A stretch of 64,000 bases of DNA from Janthinobacterium sp. FW305-129 (GTDB taxonomy: Bacteria; Pseudomonadota; Gammaproteobacteria; Burkholderiales; Burkholderiaceae_D): assembly GCF_020858115.1 (NCBI RefSeq), contig NZ_JACYMM010000008.1, positions 223,004-287,003 on the forward strand, in the 5' to 3' direction. Shown piece after piece: positions 18,399 to 28,869 of this stretch; positions within the stretch are counted from its first letter, which is position 1, and each line of letters begins with the position of its first letter. The translations under genes were made by a program, and so were the position numbers. The notes under the pieces are model-generated. The model searched no databases. It was not told where the DNA came from and worked only from the letters and a program-made list of their open reading frames with translations.

Positions 18399-19576
18399 GC
18401 GCGCCCCCAGGCGGCAGGCGCATTCGCGCGGCGCGCCAGCAGGAATACGCCCACGGCGCCGCAGCCGAGGGCAAAACCGGCCAGTATCAACATTTCCTGC
18501 ACGCCATAGCGCCACGGCGCGCCGGCCAGCCAGTATTTCGTTTGCAATTGCAGATAATGCGTGAGCGGCAAGGCTTCCGCCCAGGCGCGCGCCGGCGCCG
18601 GCATGGCCATCAAGGGGAAAGCCTGGCCCGCGAACGCGAAGGCCGGTGCGGTAATAAATGCCGCGCCCGACAAGGCCAGGCGCAGGGATAGCGTGGCGGC
18701 GATCAGCAAGGTTGCCAGGCCGCAATACGCGAGCACCAGCAGCAGCATGCTCAGCAGCAAGGCCGGCAAGCTGCCCGCCACGGCCCAGCCCCGCGCCAGG
18801 CTGAAGAACAGCAAGTACAGCAGCGCCAGCGCGCAGTAGGCGATCACGGGAAACAGCAGCTTGGCGCCGACGGCGCGCAGCCAGCTGCCATGGACCGAGG
18901 CCAGCCATTGCGGCACCGTGCCGTCGCGCAACTCACGCCCGATGCTCGTGACCACGGCGACGACGATGAAAATCTGCAGCATGGCCGGCATCAGGGCCAG
19001 CGTCAGAAACGCTTCATAGCTGATGTTCTCGTTATATAAACTGTTCAGTGTCGTGCGTATCGGTTCGAACTGGGCCGCCGCCTGCACGCCCGACATACCC
19101 TTCTTGACGCGCGCCGTCATCTCGATGCCGGCCGACAAGGTCGTGCTGACCGTGCGCACGTCGCGCAGCAAGGCGCCTGCGTGCGAGGAAAACTGCGCGT
19201 TGTACAGCCATTGCACGGTGGCTTGGCGGCCGCCCAGCAGTTTCTGTTCGAAATCGTTCGGGATCAGCAGGTAGCCGTACGCCGTGCGTTCGCGCAAGCG
19301 ATGCAGGGCTTCGTCGCTGGACGCCACTTTCGCCGCCACCTGGACACCGGGCGAAGCGTCGAGCCAGCGCGTGAGCTGGCGCGACAGGGTGGAGTTGTCG
19401 TTATCGATGACGACGATGGGCAAGTCGCGCGCGATGCCGGCGGAAAACACCAGCCACAGCATGCCGCACAGCACGACGGGAATCCAGCTGAGCATGCCCA
19501 GATCCCAGAAATCGCCGCGCAGCCGCGCCCACTCGCGCGCCAGCGCTGAAACCGGCCCCTTATCCGCTTCGTTCAT
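18395..19576 (-). CDS. ABC-2 type exporter permease (first of pair)
   Basis: 393 aa, with the same layout as its neighbour: one membrane segment at about 27-46 (LSWIPVVLCGMLWLVFSAGI), a periplasmic domain with VVIDNDNSTLSRQLTRW, and five further segments after about residue 195. The two permeases share the V(V/I)D-x-D-x-S-xx-SRQLTR signature and are diverged duplicates. Six bases separate it from the membrane-fusion gene. Confidence 0.87.
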   Translation of the reverse strand: MNEADKGPVSALAREWARLRGDFWDLGMLSWIPVVLCGMLWLVFSAGIARDLPIVVIDNDNSTLSRQLTRWLDASPGVQVAAKVASSDEALHRLRERTAYGYLLIPNDFEQKLLGGRQATVQWLYNAQFSSHAGALLRDVRTVSTTLSAGIEMTARVKKGMSGVQAAAQFEPIRTTLNSLYNENISYEAFLTLALMPAMLQIFIVVAVVTSIGRELRDGTVPQWLASVHGSWLRAVGAKLLFPVIAYCALALLYLLFFSLARGWAVAGSLPALLLSMLLLVLAYCGLATLLIAATLSLRLALSGAAFITAPAFAFAGQAFPLMAMPAPARAWAEALPLTHYLQLQTKYWLAGAPWRYGVQEMLILAGFALGCGAVGVFLLARRANAPAAWGRA

Positions 19577-19582
19577 CGCGTA

Positions 19583-20557
19583 TCAGAGCGGTGGAAACAC
19601 GACCGACATGCCCGGACGCAAACCCTCGACCTTGATGGCGGGACGCAGCCGGATTTCAAACGTGCGCAAATCCGTGCCGCCCGGGCGCGCCGCGCGCCAC
19701 GTGGCAAAATCGGGCAGCACGGCCACGGAACTGACCTTGAAGCTCACTTGCTGTTTCAGCGCCGGCACATTGGCCGTATGCGTGCTGCCCATGGCGAACG
19801 CGGCCATTTCATCTTCGCGCACCTGCAGCACGGCCCAGGCGTCGTCGAGGTTCACCAAAGTGATTACCGGAAAACCTTGCGGCGCCAGTTCACCCGGTTG
19901 TATCTGGATCTTGCTGACCTGCCCGGCCACGGGCGCGGCGATCTTCGTTTCGGCCAGGGCGATCTGCGCTTCCGTCAGCACGGCGCCCACCTGGCGCGCC
20001 TGCGCGGCGGCGGCCGTCTTGTCTTCCGGACGGGCGCCTTTTTGCGCCATGTCATATTGCGCGCGGGCCGCTTGCGCCAGCTGGTCGGCGGCGCGCCATT
20101 GCGCCTGCGCCTCGTCGCGTTTCTGCTGGGCAATCACGCCTTGCTCGTACATATTGTTGACGCGGGTATACGTGGTCTTGGCGATGGTGGCGCCCGTTTG
20201 CGCCCGCTCCCAGTTCGCTTTCGCGGCGGCAATTTCCTCGGGCCGCGCACCCGCTTGCGCCTTTTGCGCCACGGCATCGGCTGCCTGCGTGGCGGCCGTC
20301 GCTTGCGCGACCTTGGCATCCACTTCCGGACTCGTCAGTTGAAACAGCAGCTCGCCTTTTGGCACCGTCTGGCCCAGCTTGACGTACAGCTGGCCCACCC
20401 TGCCCGGCACTTTCGATGACACATTGACTTCCTGCGCATCCATCTGTCCCTGCAAAGGCAGGCGCTGCGGCTGGAACGCCTGGTACAAGCCCCAGCCCAC
20501 GAAGCCCAGAACGATGACAGTGGCGACTATGGCCAATGGTTTTTTGGAAGTACTCAT
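19583..20557 (-). CDS. HlyD-family membrane fusion protein
   Basis: Periplasmic adaptor of a tripartite exporter, 324 aa. One N-terminal membrane anchor (residues 8-25) is followed by a biotinyl-lipoyl-like strand set (VNVSSKVPGRVGQLYVKLGQTV), a long alanine/glutamine-rich coiled-coil hairpin (about 75-190) and the second lipoyl half (AETKIAAPVAGQVSKIQIQPGE). It would bridge the ABC-2 permeases and the TolC-like channel encoded immediately upstream. Confidence 0.9.
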   Translation of the reverse strand: MSTSKKPLAIVATVIVLGFVGWGLYQAFQPQRLPLQGQMDAQEVNVSSKVPGRVGQLYVKLGQTVPKGELLFQLTSPEVDAKVAQATAATQAADAVAQKAQAGARPEEIAAAKANWERAQTGATIAKTTYTRVNNMYEQGVIAQQKRDEAQAQWRAADQLAQAARAQYDMAQKGARPEDKTAAAAQARQVGAVLTEAQIALAETKIAAPVAGQVSKIQIQPGELAPQGFPVITLVNLDDAWAVLQVREDEMAAFAMGSTHTANVPALKQQVSFKVSSVAVLPDFATWRAARPGGTDLRTFEIRLRPAIKVEGLRPGMSVVFPPL

Positions 20558-20559
20558 TA

Positions 20560-21969
20560 TTATTTGTCCACAGGTAATTGGATATCGGCCGCGGCGGCCA
20601 GGCTGCCCAGGCGCTGCGTCTCGCCCGTCGCTTCCAGCAATTGCGCCAGCCCCATCACGTAGTTATAGGCCGTCTGCGCGCGCTGGGTCTCGATCTTCGC
20701 CAGGTTCAGGCGCGCGTCGACCACTTCCAGCGACGTCACTTGCCCTTGCTGGAAGGCAACTGTTTGCAAGCGGATATTCTCGCGCGCCAGTTCCACCGAC
20801 GAGGCCGTGGACAGGTACTGGATGCGCGCGTTTTCCAGCGCGCGCCAGTTCTTTTCGATCAGCGTGGGAATGTCGCGCTCGGCCTGGCGCGCCACCACTT
20901 CCACGCGCTCCTGGTCCAGCTTGGCGGCGGCGATCATCTTGCCCGTGTTGATGCGGTGCACCAGCGGCACGGCCACGACGAGGCCGATGGCCCAGTTCGA
21001 ACGCACGAGTTTTTCATTGCCGCGATTCAAATTGTAATTACCGATGGCAAACACCGTGGGCGCGTATTCCTTGCCATGCAGCTTCAGGGCTTGCTCGGCC
21101 TGCACGCGCTTGCTGTCGATCTTTTTCCAGTTCGCATTTTCGCGCATGCCCGTGCTGATGAACGATTGCAAAGTACCCACGGGCAAGCTGTTGACGAACA
21201 AAGGCGTGCTGGGAAGCACTTGCGTATTGACGGCGAGCAAACGGTCAAGCGCCACCTGGGCGATTTCCTCGTCGCTGCGCGCCTGCGCCTCGTCGCTGCG
21301 CGCGCTGTCCAGGGCCACGTCGGCACGCAGGCGTTCCGCGCGCGAAATCAGGCCGCCCTTTTCCAGCCGGGCCGCGTCGCGCTGGTGCTGCGTCACGCCG
21401 GCCGTCACTTCAGCCCGCACGGCCACCACGCGTTTGGCCAGCAGCAACTGGAAATAGCGCTGCGCCACCAGGGTGGCCAGTTGCTCTTCCGCTTCCGCGC
21501 GCTCGGCCTGCGCGGCCAGGGTCAGGCTCGAAGCGAGGCCCTTGACGGCGTCCAGGCGCCCGCCCGTGTAGATGGGCCACATGCCCAGCAAGCCGAACGA
21601 GGTCAGGTCCGTCACCACTTCCCGGCTCAGGGAATTGGGAATCTGTGGCTTGGGCAAGCCGGGAATCGACGGCAGCACGGATTCGATGCCGCCCACCACG
21701 CCAGACAAGCCGCTCGTATCGATGTTCAAGTCCGTCGACAGGCGGCCGCGAAACGCCGTCAAGTCCACGGAGGGACCGTCGATGTTCGACAACGCCTCGG
21801 CCTTGAGGGTTTTCGCGCGCACGTCGAGCGCGGCGCCCTGCACCGTGCCCGAAGCCTTGGCCGCCTGCTGCAGCGCTTCGTTAAATGTCAGCGGTTCCGC
21901 CAGGGCGGGCATGGCCGCGCCCAGCGCGCCCGCCAGCAATAATGATAAGTGTCCTTGCAATCTGCCCAT
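20560..21969 (-). CDS. TolC-family outer-membrane efflux channel
   Basis: 469 aa from the ATG at 21969, which gives a normal signal peptide ending in MPALA; a GTG at 22002 would add 11 residues in front of it. It has two outer-membrane efflux repeats, long heptad-rich helices and the closing helix with LEVVDARLNLAKIETQRAQTAYNYVMG typical of the TolC family. It leads the exporter operon, two bases before hlyD. No regulator gene is adjacent. Confidence 0.88.
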   Translation of the reverse strand: MGRLQGHLSLLLAGALGAAMPALAEPLTFNEALQQAAKASGTVQGAALDVRAKTLKAEALSNIDGPSVDLTAFRGRLSTDLNIDTSGLSGVVGGIESVLPSIPGLPKPQIPNSLSREVVTDLTSFGLLGMWPIYTGGRLDAVKGLASSLTLAAQAERAEAEEQLATLVAQRYFQLLLAKRVVAVRAEVTAGVTQHQRDAARLEKGGLISRAERLRADVALDSARSDEAQARSDEEIAQVALDRLLAVNTQVLPSTPLFVNSLPVGTLQSFISTGMRENANWKKIDSKRVQAEQALKLHGKEYAPTVFAIGNYNLNRGNEKLVRSNWAIGLVVAVPLVHRINTGKMIAAAKLDQERVEVVARQAERDIPTLIEKNWRALENARIQYLSTASSVELARENIRLQTVAFQQGQVTSLEVVDARLNLAKIETQRAQTAYNYVMGLAQLLEATGETQRLGSLAAAADIQLPVDK

Positions 21970-22091
21970 GTAGCGTCCAGTCAATGAATGAGGGGAAAGC
22001 ACGGGGTTGCCATGTTTATACTTTCACAATAGCAATTATATCCATGGATGTCTATTCCAGCCTGCACTATTGGTTACGCAAGCTGACAGAC

Positions 22092-22123
22092 AAAAACGGG
22101 CGCCTCATGCGGGGCGCCCGTTT
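22092..22123 (-). terminator. Intrinsic terminator after aspD
   Basis: On the minus strand AAACGGGCGCC pairs with GGCGCCCGTTT around an 8-base loop and is followed by TTTTTG. It lies 24 bases beyond the aspD stop and separates it from the divergent-spaced tolC promoter region. Confidence 0.85.
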
Positions 22124-22146
22124 ACTCAGCCTAAGCTTCTAGCGGC

Positions 22147-23763
<1,617 letters not shown>

Positions 23764-23823
23764 TTATTAGACAAGTGAGGAGGCCCCGTGCGGGCGGCCT
23801 GGATAGTACGGATACTCGCTGAC

Positions 23824-25512
23824 TCAGACGAAGGCCACGACTAGCGGCCCCAGCAAGGTCAGGAAAACGTTGGCCAAGGCATAGGTGATGGCAAAGGGAA
23901 CGGTGGGAATCGAGTTTTGCGCCGCGTTCAGCACTTCGCCGAACGCGGGATTGGCGCTGCGCGAGCCGGACAAGGCGCCCGCAAAGATGGCCACGTTGTC
24001 ATAGCGCAAGATGTAACGGCCGATGAGCATGGTCAAAATCATCGGCAGGATGGTCACCACCACGCCCACGCCGAACAGGGTCAGGCCGTGTTCGCGCACG
24101 GTTTGCACGGCTTGCAGGCCGGACGTGAGGCCGACGACGGCAACGAAGCCGGCCAGGCCCAGGTCCTTGAGGATTTGCACGGCGCCGCTGGGCATGTAGC
24201 CAAACGTCTGGCGCTTGGCGCGGAACCAGCCGAACACGAGGCCCGACAGCAGCACGCCGCCGCCGCTGCCCAGGGTCAGCGGAATCGAGCCGATGCGCGC
24301 CACCAGCAAGCCCACGAGCAGGCCGACGACGAGGCCGGCGCCCATGTAGACGAAGTCCGTCTTGGCGCTCGGCACGATCATATAGCCCACTTCGGCCGCC
24401 ACGCGCTTGACGTCCTGCTCGGCGCCATAGATGGTCACCACGTCGCCCGTCTGCACGACGGTTTCCGATTGCATGGGCAGGATCTTGCCCATGCGGCTCA
24501 GTTGCACGACAAAGATGCCGTGACGCACGCCTGGCGCTGTCGCGCTGCGGATTTCGCCCACCGTCTTGTTGTGGTAAGCCTTGTTGGTCAGCACCATGTC
24601 GCGGCGCTGCATCACCAGTTCCATGCCTTCGACGGCATGCAATTCCTTGCCCAGCTGGGAAGACACGCTGAGCATCGCTTCGCGGCGGCCTACCAGCAGC
24701 ACGATATCGTCGGCTGCCAGCACCAGGTCCGGGCTGACGTCGATGATCTGGCCATTGCGCTTCACGCGCTCGATGGTAATCGCCGTGTTCGGATTGGCGC
24801 TTTCGATTTCCGCCACCGTACGGCCGGCGCCCGGCCCCACGGCATAGATGCGGCCGATCAAGTCGGGCGCGGCCGGCGTCTGGCCCGGCCCCAGCACCTG
24901 CACGCCCGCCTGCAGCGCCGTTTCCGCCTTGATCGCATCTTCGCGGATGGTGCGCCCCATGAGCTTGGGCAAGATGTTGACGCAGACGATGATGGCGCCA
25001 AACGAGCCGAACACATAGGTGACGGCATAGCCGACGGCCACGTTGCCCTGCAGGCGCGCCACCTCGTCGGCCGCGAGGCCCAGCTTGGTGATCGCATCGC
25101 CGGCCGTGCCGATGATGGCCGACTGCGTCAAGCCGCCCGCCGCCACGCCGGCCGCCAGGCCCTTGTCCAGGCCGAACACCTTGGCCATGATGACCACGGT
25201 CAGCAGCGCCGTCACGGCCAGCACGACGGCCAGGATGATTTCGCGCACGGACTGGCGGCCCAGGGAATTGAAGAACTGCGGCCCGCTTTCATAGCCGACC
25301 GCGTAGATGAACAGCGCAAACAGCACCGACTTGACGCCGGGATCGATGGCCACGCCCACCTGGCTGACGAGGACCGCCACCAGCAGTGAACCGGCGACCC
25401 CGCCCAGCTGGAACGAGCCGAACTTGATCTTGCCGATGTAGTAACCCACTGCCAGGGAGAGAAACAAGGCAATTTCAGGCGACTTCTTGAATAACTCGTG
25501 CAACCATTCCAT
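23824..25512 (-). CDS. aspT: Aspartate-alanine antiporter AspT (copy 1)
   Basis: 562 aa inner-membrane exchanger of the AAE family. About five membrane helices at the N-terminus, two central RCK_C/TrkA_C-like domains (around 205-370, including DIVLLVGRREAML and GDVVTIYGAEQDV) and about five C-terminal helices are visible, the AspT domain order. It swaps external aspartate for internal alanine. Ribosome site AAGGCGG. It lies 72 bases upstream of aspD. Confidence 0.9.
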   Translation of the reverse strand: MEWLHELFKKSPEIALFLSLAVGYYIGKIKFGSFQLGGVAGSLLVAVLVSQVGVAIDPGVKSVLFALFIYAVGYESGPQFFNSLGRQSVREIILAVVLAVTALLTVVIMAKVFGLDKGLAAGVAAGGLTQSAIIGTAGDAITKLGLAADEVARLQGNVAVGYAVTYVFGSFGAIIVCVNILPKLMGRTIREDAIKAETALQAGVQVLGPGQTPAAPDLIGRIYAVGPGAGRTVAEIESANPNTAITIERVKRNGQIIDVSPDLVLAADDIVLLVGRREAMLSVSSQLGKELHAVEGMELVMQRRDMVLTNKAYHNKTVGEIRSATAPGVRHGIFVVQLSRMGKILPMQSETVVQTGDVVTIYGAEQDVKRVAAEVGYMIVPSAKTDFVYMGAGLVVGLLVGLLVARIGSIPLTLGSGGGVLLSGLVFGWFRAKRQTFGYMPSGAVQILKDLGLAGFVAVVGLTSGLQAVQTVREHGLTLFGVGVVVTILPMILTMLIGRYILRYDNVAIFAGALSGSRSANPAFGEVLNAAQNSIPTVPFAITYALANVFLTLLGPLVVAFV

Positions 25513-25568
25513 GCTGACCGCCTTTCATGTTGAAGGAATTCTTTACTGCGTGCGCCCTTGCGGGCAGC

Positions 25569-27251
25569 TTATGCGTGCACCGAGCCGGCCAGGGCCACGA
25601 TGAGCGGCCCCAGCAGGGGCAGCACCACGTTCGAGATCGCATAGGTGATTGTGTAGCCCAGCAAGGGCGTGGAATTGCCGGCCGCGTTCTGCACGGCCGA
25701 CAGCGCCGGCGTGCTGCACTGCTGGCCGGCGATGGCGCCCAGCAGCACGGGCGCTTCCAGCTTCAGGAAAAAGTGGCCTACCAGCAAGGAAATCGAAGCG
25801 GGGATGACGGCGATCAACACGCCCATCAAGGGCAGCGACAGGCCGTACTGGCGGATCAGGTCGATCGCCTGCGGTCCCGACGCCAGGCCCACGCAGGCGA
25901 TGAAGGTGGCCAGGCCGATATCCTTCATCATGTCGAGCGCGCTGGGGTGGATGCCCGGCATGCCAGGTTTTCGCGCCTGGTACCAGCCGAACACGAGGCC
26001 CGTCAGCAAGGCGCCGCCGCCCGTGCCCAGGGAAAACGGAATGCCGCCCAGCCTGGCGGTAAAGCCGCCGATATACACACCGAGCACGATGCCGATGCTG
26101 GCGTAGACGATATTGCTGCGCTCGCCCGTGGGCACGCGCTTGCCGATGGCGGCCAGCGCCGTGTTCAGCTCGCGTCCTTCCGTCGTGCCATACAGGCGCA
26201 GCACGTCGTCGCGCTGCAGGGCCAGGTCGGGCAGCGGCGGCATGCTGTGCTCGCCACGGACGACGGCCGCCACGTGCACGCCGGAAGGCAAGGCCAGCTG
26301 GCGCAAGGGCTGGCCCACCAGCGCGGCTTGCTGCAGCACCACTTCGACGGCGGAAACGGCCATGTTCAAGCCCGTCGTATCGGCAAATTCCTCACCCAGG
26401 ACGGCTTCGGCCGCCACCAGCGCGGGACGGTGGCCGATCACCAGCACCTCATCATTGTTGCGCAGGCGCAATGCCGGTTCCAGTGCCAGTACCTTGCCGT
26501 GCCGGCGCACGCGCGTGATGCTGGCGCGGCCCGCAAAAATATGCTGCAAGGCATCGAGGCGGCGCCCGCCCCCCCGGCTGATGCGGTAGGCGCGGCCCAC
26601 CATTTCCGGCGTCGCCTGCACCCCATCGCCGTCGGTTTGCGCGCCGCCCATCTTTTCCCACAATTTATCGGCTTCTTCGCGCAGGTTGACGCGCAGCAAC
26701 AGCGGAAAAACCTGGCTGGTGACGATGACGATGGCGATCAGGCCGAAGATGTAGGTAATGGAATACGCGGTGACCACGTTCGCTTGCAGCTCGGCGATGC
26801 GGGCCGCCGGCAAGGCCAGCTTCGAGATCGCATCCGTGGCCGTGCCGACGACGGCCGATTCCGTCGCCGCGCCCGCCATCATGCCGGCCGCCGTGCCCTG
26901 GTCCAGGCCGAGAAAACGCGTGGCCAGCAGCACCAGCGCCAGCACCACCACCACTTCGATCAGGCAAAGTATGCCCAGGCGCAAGCCCTTGGCATTCAGG
27001 TTGGCAAAGAACTGGGGACCGCCCGCGTAGCCGAGGGCAAAGATGAACAGCATGAAGAAAACGTTCTTGACGCTGGCGTCCAGCGTGATGCCCAGCTGGC
27101 CGATCAGCAGCGCGGCGATCAGGGTGCCGCACACGCCACCGAGCTGGATGGGACCGAAGCGTATTTGCCCTACCGCGTAACCCAGGGCCAGCGCCAGGAA
27201 CAAGGCCAGTTCCGGAACCTGGTGCAATACCGACGCGATCGAATCGAGCAT
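25569..27251 (-). CDS. aspT: Aspartate-alanine antiporter AspT (copy 2)
   Basis: 560 aa paralogue of the gene 56 bases downstream, with the same order: helices, two RCK_C-like domains (NDEVLVIGHRPAL, DDVLRLYGTTEGREL) and helices. Divergence between the two copies is high in the central domains, so this is an old duplication rather than a recent repeat, and the copies may differ in substrate or form a heteromer. It is the promoter-proximal gene of the aspT-aspT-aspD unit. Confidence 0.88.
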   Translation of the reverse strand: MLDSIASVLHQVPELALFLALALGYAVGQIRFGPIQLGGVCGTLIAALLIGQLGITLDASVKNVFFMLFIFALGYAGGPQFFANLNAKGLRLGILCLIEVVVVLALVLLATRFLGLDQGTAAGMMAGAATESAVVGTATDAISKLALPAARIAELQANVVTAYSITYIFGLIAIVIVTSQVFPLLLRVNLREEADKLWEKMGGAQTDGDGVQATPEMVGRAYRISRGGGRRLDALQHIFAGRASITRVRRHGKVLALEPALRLRNNDEVLVIGHRPALVAAEAVLGEEFADTTGLNMAVSAVEVVLQQAALVGQPLRQLALPSGVHVAAVVRGEHSMPPLPDLALQRDDVLRLYGTTEGRELNTALAAIGKRVPTGERSNIVYASIGIVLGVYIGGFTARLGGIPFSLGTGGGALLTGLVFGWYQARKPGMPGIHPSALDMMKDIGLATFIACVGLASGPQAIDLIRQYGLSLPLMGVLIAVIPASISLLVGHFFLKLEAPVLLGAIAGQQCSTPALSAVQNAAGNSTPLLGYTITYAISNVVLPLLGPLIVALAGSVHA

Positions 27252-27500
27252 GGGCGAACCTTCGAAAAGATAACGGATGGTTACAAGGAAACAGAGCGCT
27301 CGGCGGTTGGCGGCGGCTGGCTGTTGAACGGGCGCACGGCTTCCACGCGACAGCCGTCATGGCGGCTTTCGCTGGGAAAGTATTGCAAAGTGTTGCAAAT
27401 TGGAATTATGTTCGGCGAAAATTTTATAAGTGTCAACAGGTGTTCTGTTGAACTCGCTTTGCGTTTCATCAAACATCCTGCGCACGATTGCGGCGGCTGT

Positions 27501-27514
27501 TTGACATAGATCAA
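27501..27514. promoter_or_regulatory. FNR/Anr-like site upstream of aspT
   Basis: TTGACATAGATCAA matches the FNR consensus TTGAT-N4-ATCAA at nine of ten positions. It is 250 bases upstream of the aspT copy 2 start, in a gene-free stretch (27252-27522) that should hold the operon promoter. It also touches the 3' end of the broken solute-binding gene. Oxygen-controlled expression of the aspartate cycle is inferred. Confidence 0.5.
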
Positions 27515-27522
27515 CAAAACTA

Positions 27523-28333
27523 TTAGTAATATTTTTGGCGATACCAAAGTGCCTTGCGCGCCAGCGGCGTCTCTTCCGGCAAGTCGGGATTGGCCAGCTC
27601 CAGCAGGTACCGATGGGGCAGTTGCAAAGCCTCCGCCATGCGGCCGAAATGGCGCTGAAACAGCTGCGCAAAACTGCCATCGGCCAGCATGGTCTCCAGT
27701 CCCGTTTCGATGTGGTGCGCCAGTTCCGGCCGGTGCCGTCCGACAAAAAAATACAGCGCGGCCGGGTAGCGGATGACCAGATGGGTGTCTAAGTAACCCC
27801 CAATAAATTATTGTGATTTCTGACTTCCATAACCGGCGCTCTGCTGTGTTGCCCGCTGCTAGCAGTGCTCGCACTGCGTCGCAGCGGGCGCCTTGCATAG
27901 CATCCGGTTCTGTTCGTCATAAATTTACAATAATTTCCTGAGGATTACTTAGCGCCAGCGGCAATTGCGCGTGGCTGGCCAGCTCGCTTTGGGCCTCGAT
28001 CACGGAGCGGGGAAAGTAGTCGATGCGCCCCGCCGCCAGTTGCTGGAACAGGCCTTCGCGCTCCCGGCTCGTCATGGCCCAGACGACATCGACGCTGCCC
28101 GACGCCGTGGCGATTTCCTGCATGGCGCGCGCCTGCACCATGCGCAGTGCGGAGCGGCGCAAGGCATATGCCTGGCCCGAACGGGCCAGCGCCTGTTGCA
28201 GCAGGGCCGTCACATAACCTTGCTGCGGATCATTGAGCGCCTGATGGCGCGGATACACGAGCGGCAGCGGCGTGCCGGCGGCAGCGCCCAACGGCCACAG
28301 GCCGGCCAGCATGAGCAGGGTGCGGCGCTGCAT
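27523..28333 (-). pseudogene. Solute-binding-protein-like gene broken by a MITE
   Basis: A family 3-type periplasmic solute-binding protein gene with a strong AAAGGAGGGG ribosome site and a signal peptide (MQRRTLLMLAGLWPLGAAAG). The frame runs from 28333 to 27950 (128 codons), is cut by a MITE at 27792-27949, and stops ten codons into it. Removing the element and one TA copy rejoins the frame exactly: LPLAL continues as DTHLVIRYPAALYFFVGRHR, with 88 further codons to a TAA at 27523. The rejoined product would be 216 aa, short for this family (about 250-280). The segment TSREREGLFQQLAAGRIDYF looks like an earlier in-frame internal loss. The product is probably non-functional. Confidence 0.85.
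27792..27949. mobile_element. 158-bp MITE with 22-bp inverted ends and TA duplication
   Basis: Its ends AGTAACCC (27792) and GGATTACT (27949) belong to 22-bp terminal inverted repeats that match at 18 of 22 positions. It is flanked by TA at 27790-27791 and 27950-27951, the target duplication of IS630/Tc1-mariner transposons. The centre is a strong nested hairpin: GCCCGCTGC (27851-27859) pairs with GCAGCGGGC (27881-27889), enclosing GCAGTGC/GCACTGC. It has no coding capacity, so it must be moved by a transposase in trans. The empty site is reconstructible at base level because the host gene reads through in frame. Confidence 0.87.
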
Positions 28334-28470
28334 GGCCCCTCCTTTCCAGCGCTTTCCTCAGCGTTCTTATCAGAATGACAGTATCACGCAGCAGAGTACG
28401 CTTGTCGACTGGAATAGGGAAACTGTGTTTAAAACAACAGCAGTTTCAGGCAGTACTGGAGGGGCAGGAA

Positions 28471-28484
28471 TTAATCCAGATCAA
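28471..28484. promoter_or_regulatory. FNR/Anr-like site upstream of the HMA gene
   Basis: TTAATCCAGATCAA matches TTGAT-N4-ATCAA at nine of ten positions. It lies 99 bases before the start at 28583, in the gap shared with the divergent broken solute-binding gene. Anaerobic control is inferred. Confidence 0.5.
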
Positions 28485-28582
28485 TAAAACCGCAAATACA
28501 AAATAAATCCTGCGTGCTGCTCTGGACGGCATGCGCACCCCTCGCCTACGCTGTTTTTTTATCTGAAAAACAAGAGGAACCC

Positions 28583-28846
28583 ATGCAGACAGCGCGCTTG
28601 AATATTATTGGAATGGATCACGAAGGCTGCGCCGACAGGTTGACGGGCGCGCTTGAGGCGGTCACGGGCGTGGCCACCGTCTGCGTCTCGCTGGCGCGCC
28701 ACGGCGCCACGGTGCAATTCGACGAACGGCTGGCCACGCAGGAACGCTTGCTGGCCGCCGTCAACGACGCCGGCTTCATGGGCGAAGCAACGGATGAGGA
28801 ACAGCTGGCCTCGTGCAGCGGCGCCTGCGGCCACTGCCGCCACTGA
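28583..28846 (+). CDS. Small HMA-domain protein with altered metal motif
   Basis: 87 aa, started at 28583 because GAGGAA lies just upstream. The ferredoxin-like heavy-metal-associated fold is recognisable (LNIIGMDHEGCADRLTGALEAVTGV ... ATVQFDERLA), as in copper chaperones. The usual GMTCxxC loop reads GMDHEGC, so the first cysteine is histidine (H13) and only C16 remains. A cysteine/histidine tail (CSGACGHCRH, 78-87) could provide extra ligands. Metal and partner are unknown; no P-type ATPase is nearby. Confidence 0.75.
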   Translation: MQTARLNIIGMDHEGCADRLTGALEAVTGVATVCVSLARHGATVQFDERLATQERLLAAVNDAGFMGEATDEEQLASCSGACGHCRH

Positions 28847-28869
28847 ACGCCCTGCCGGCAATTCCCCGC

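Noticed and set aside
25527..27509. 660-codon plus-strand open frame opposite aspT
   Set aside because: Antisense shadow of a well-recognised antiporter gene; Q/H/A-rich with no domain.
27357..27746. 129-codon minus-strand frame in the broken solute-binding gene
   Set aside because: It is out of frame with the real gene, whose continuation is proven by removing the MITE.
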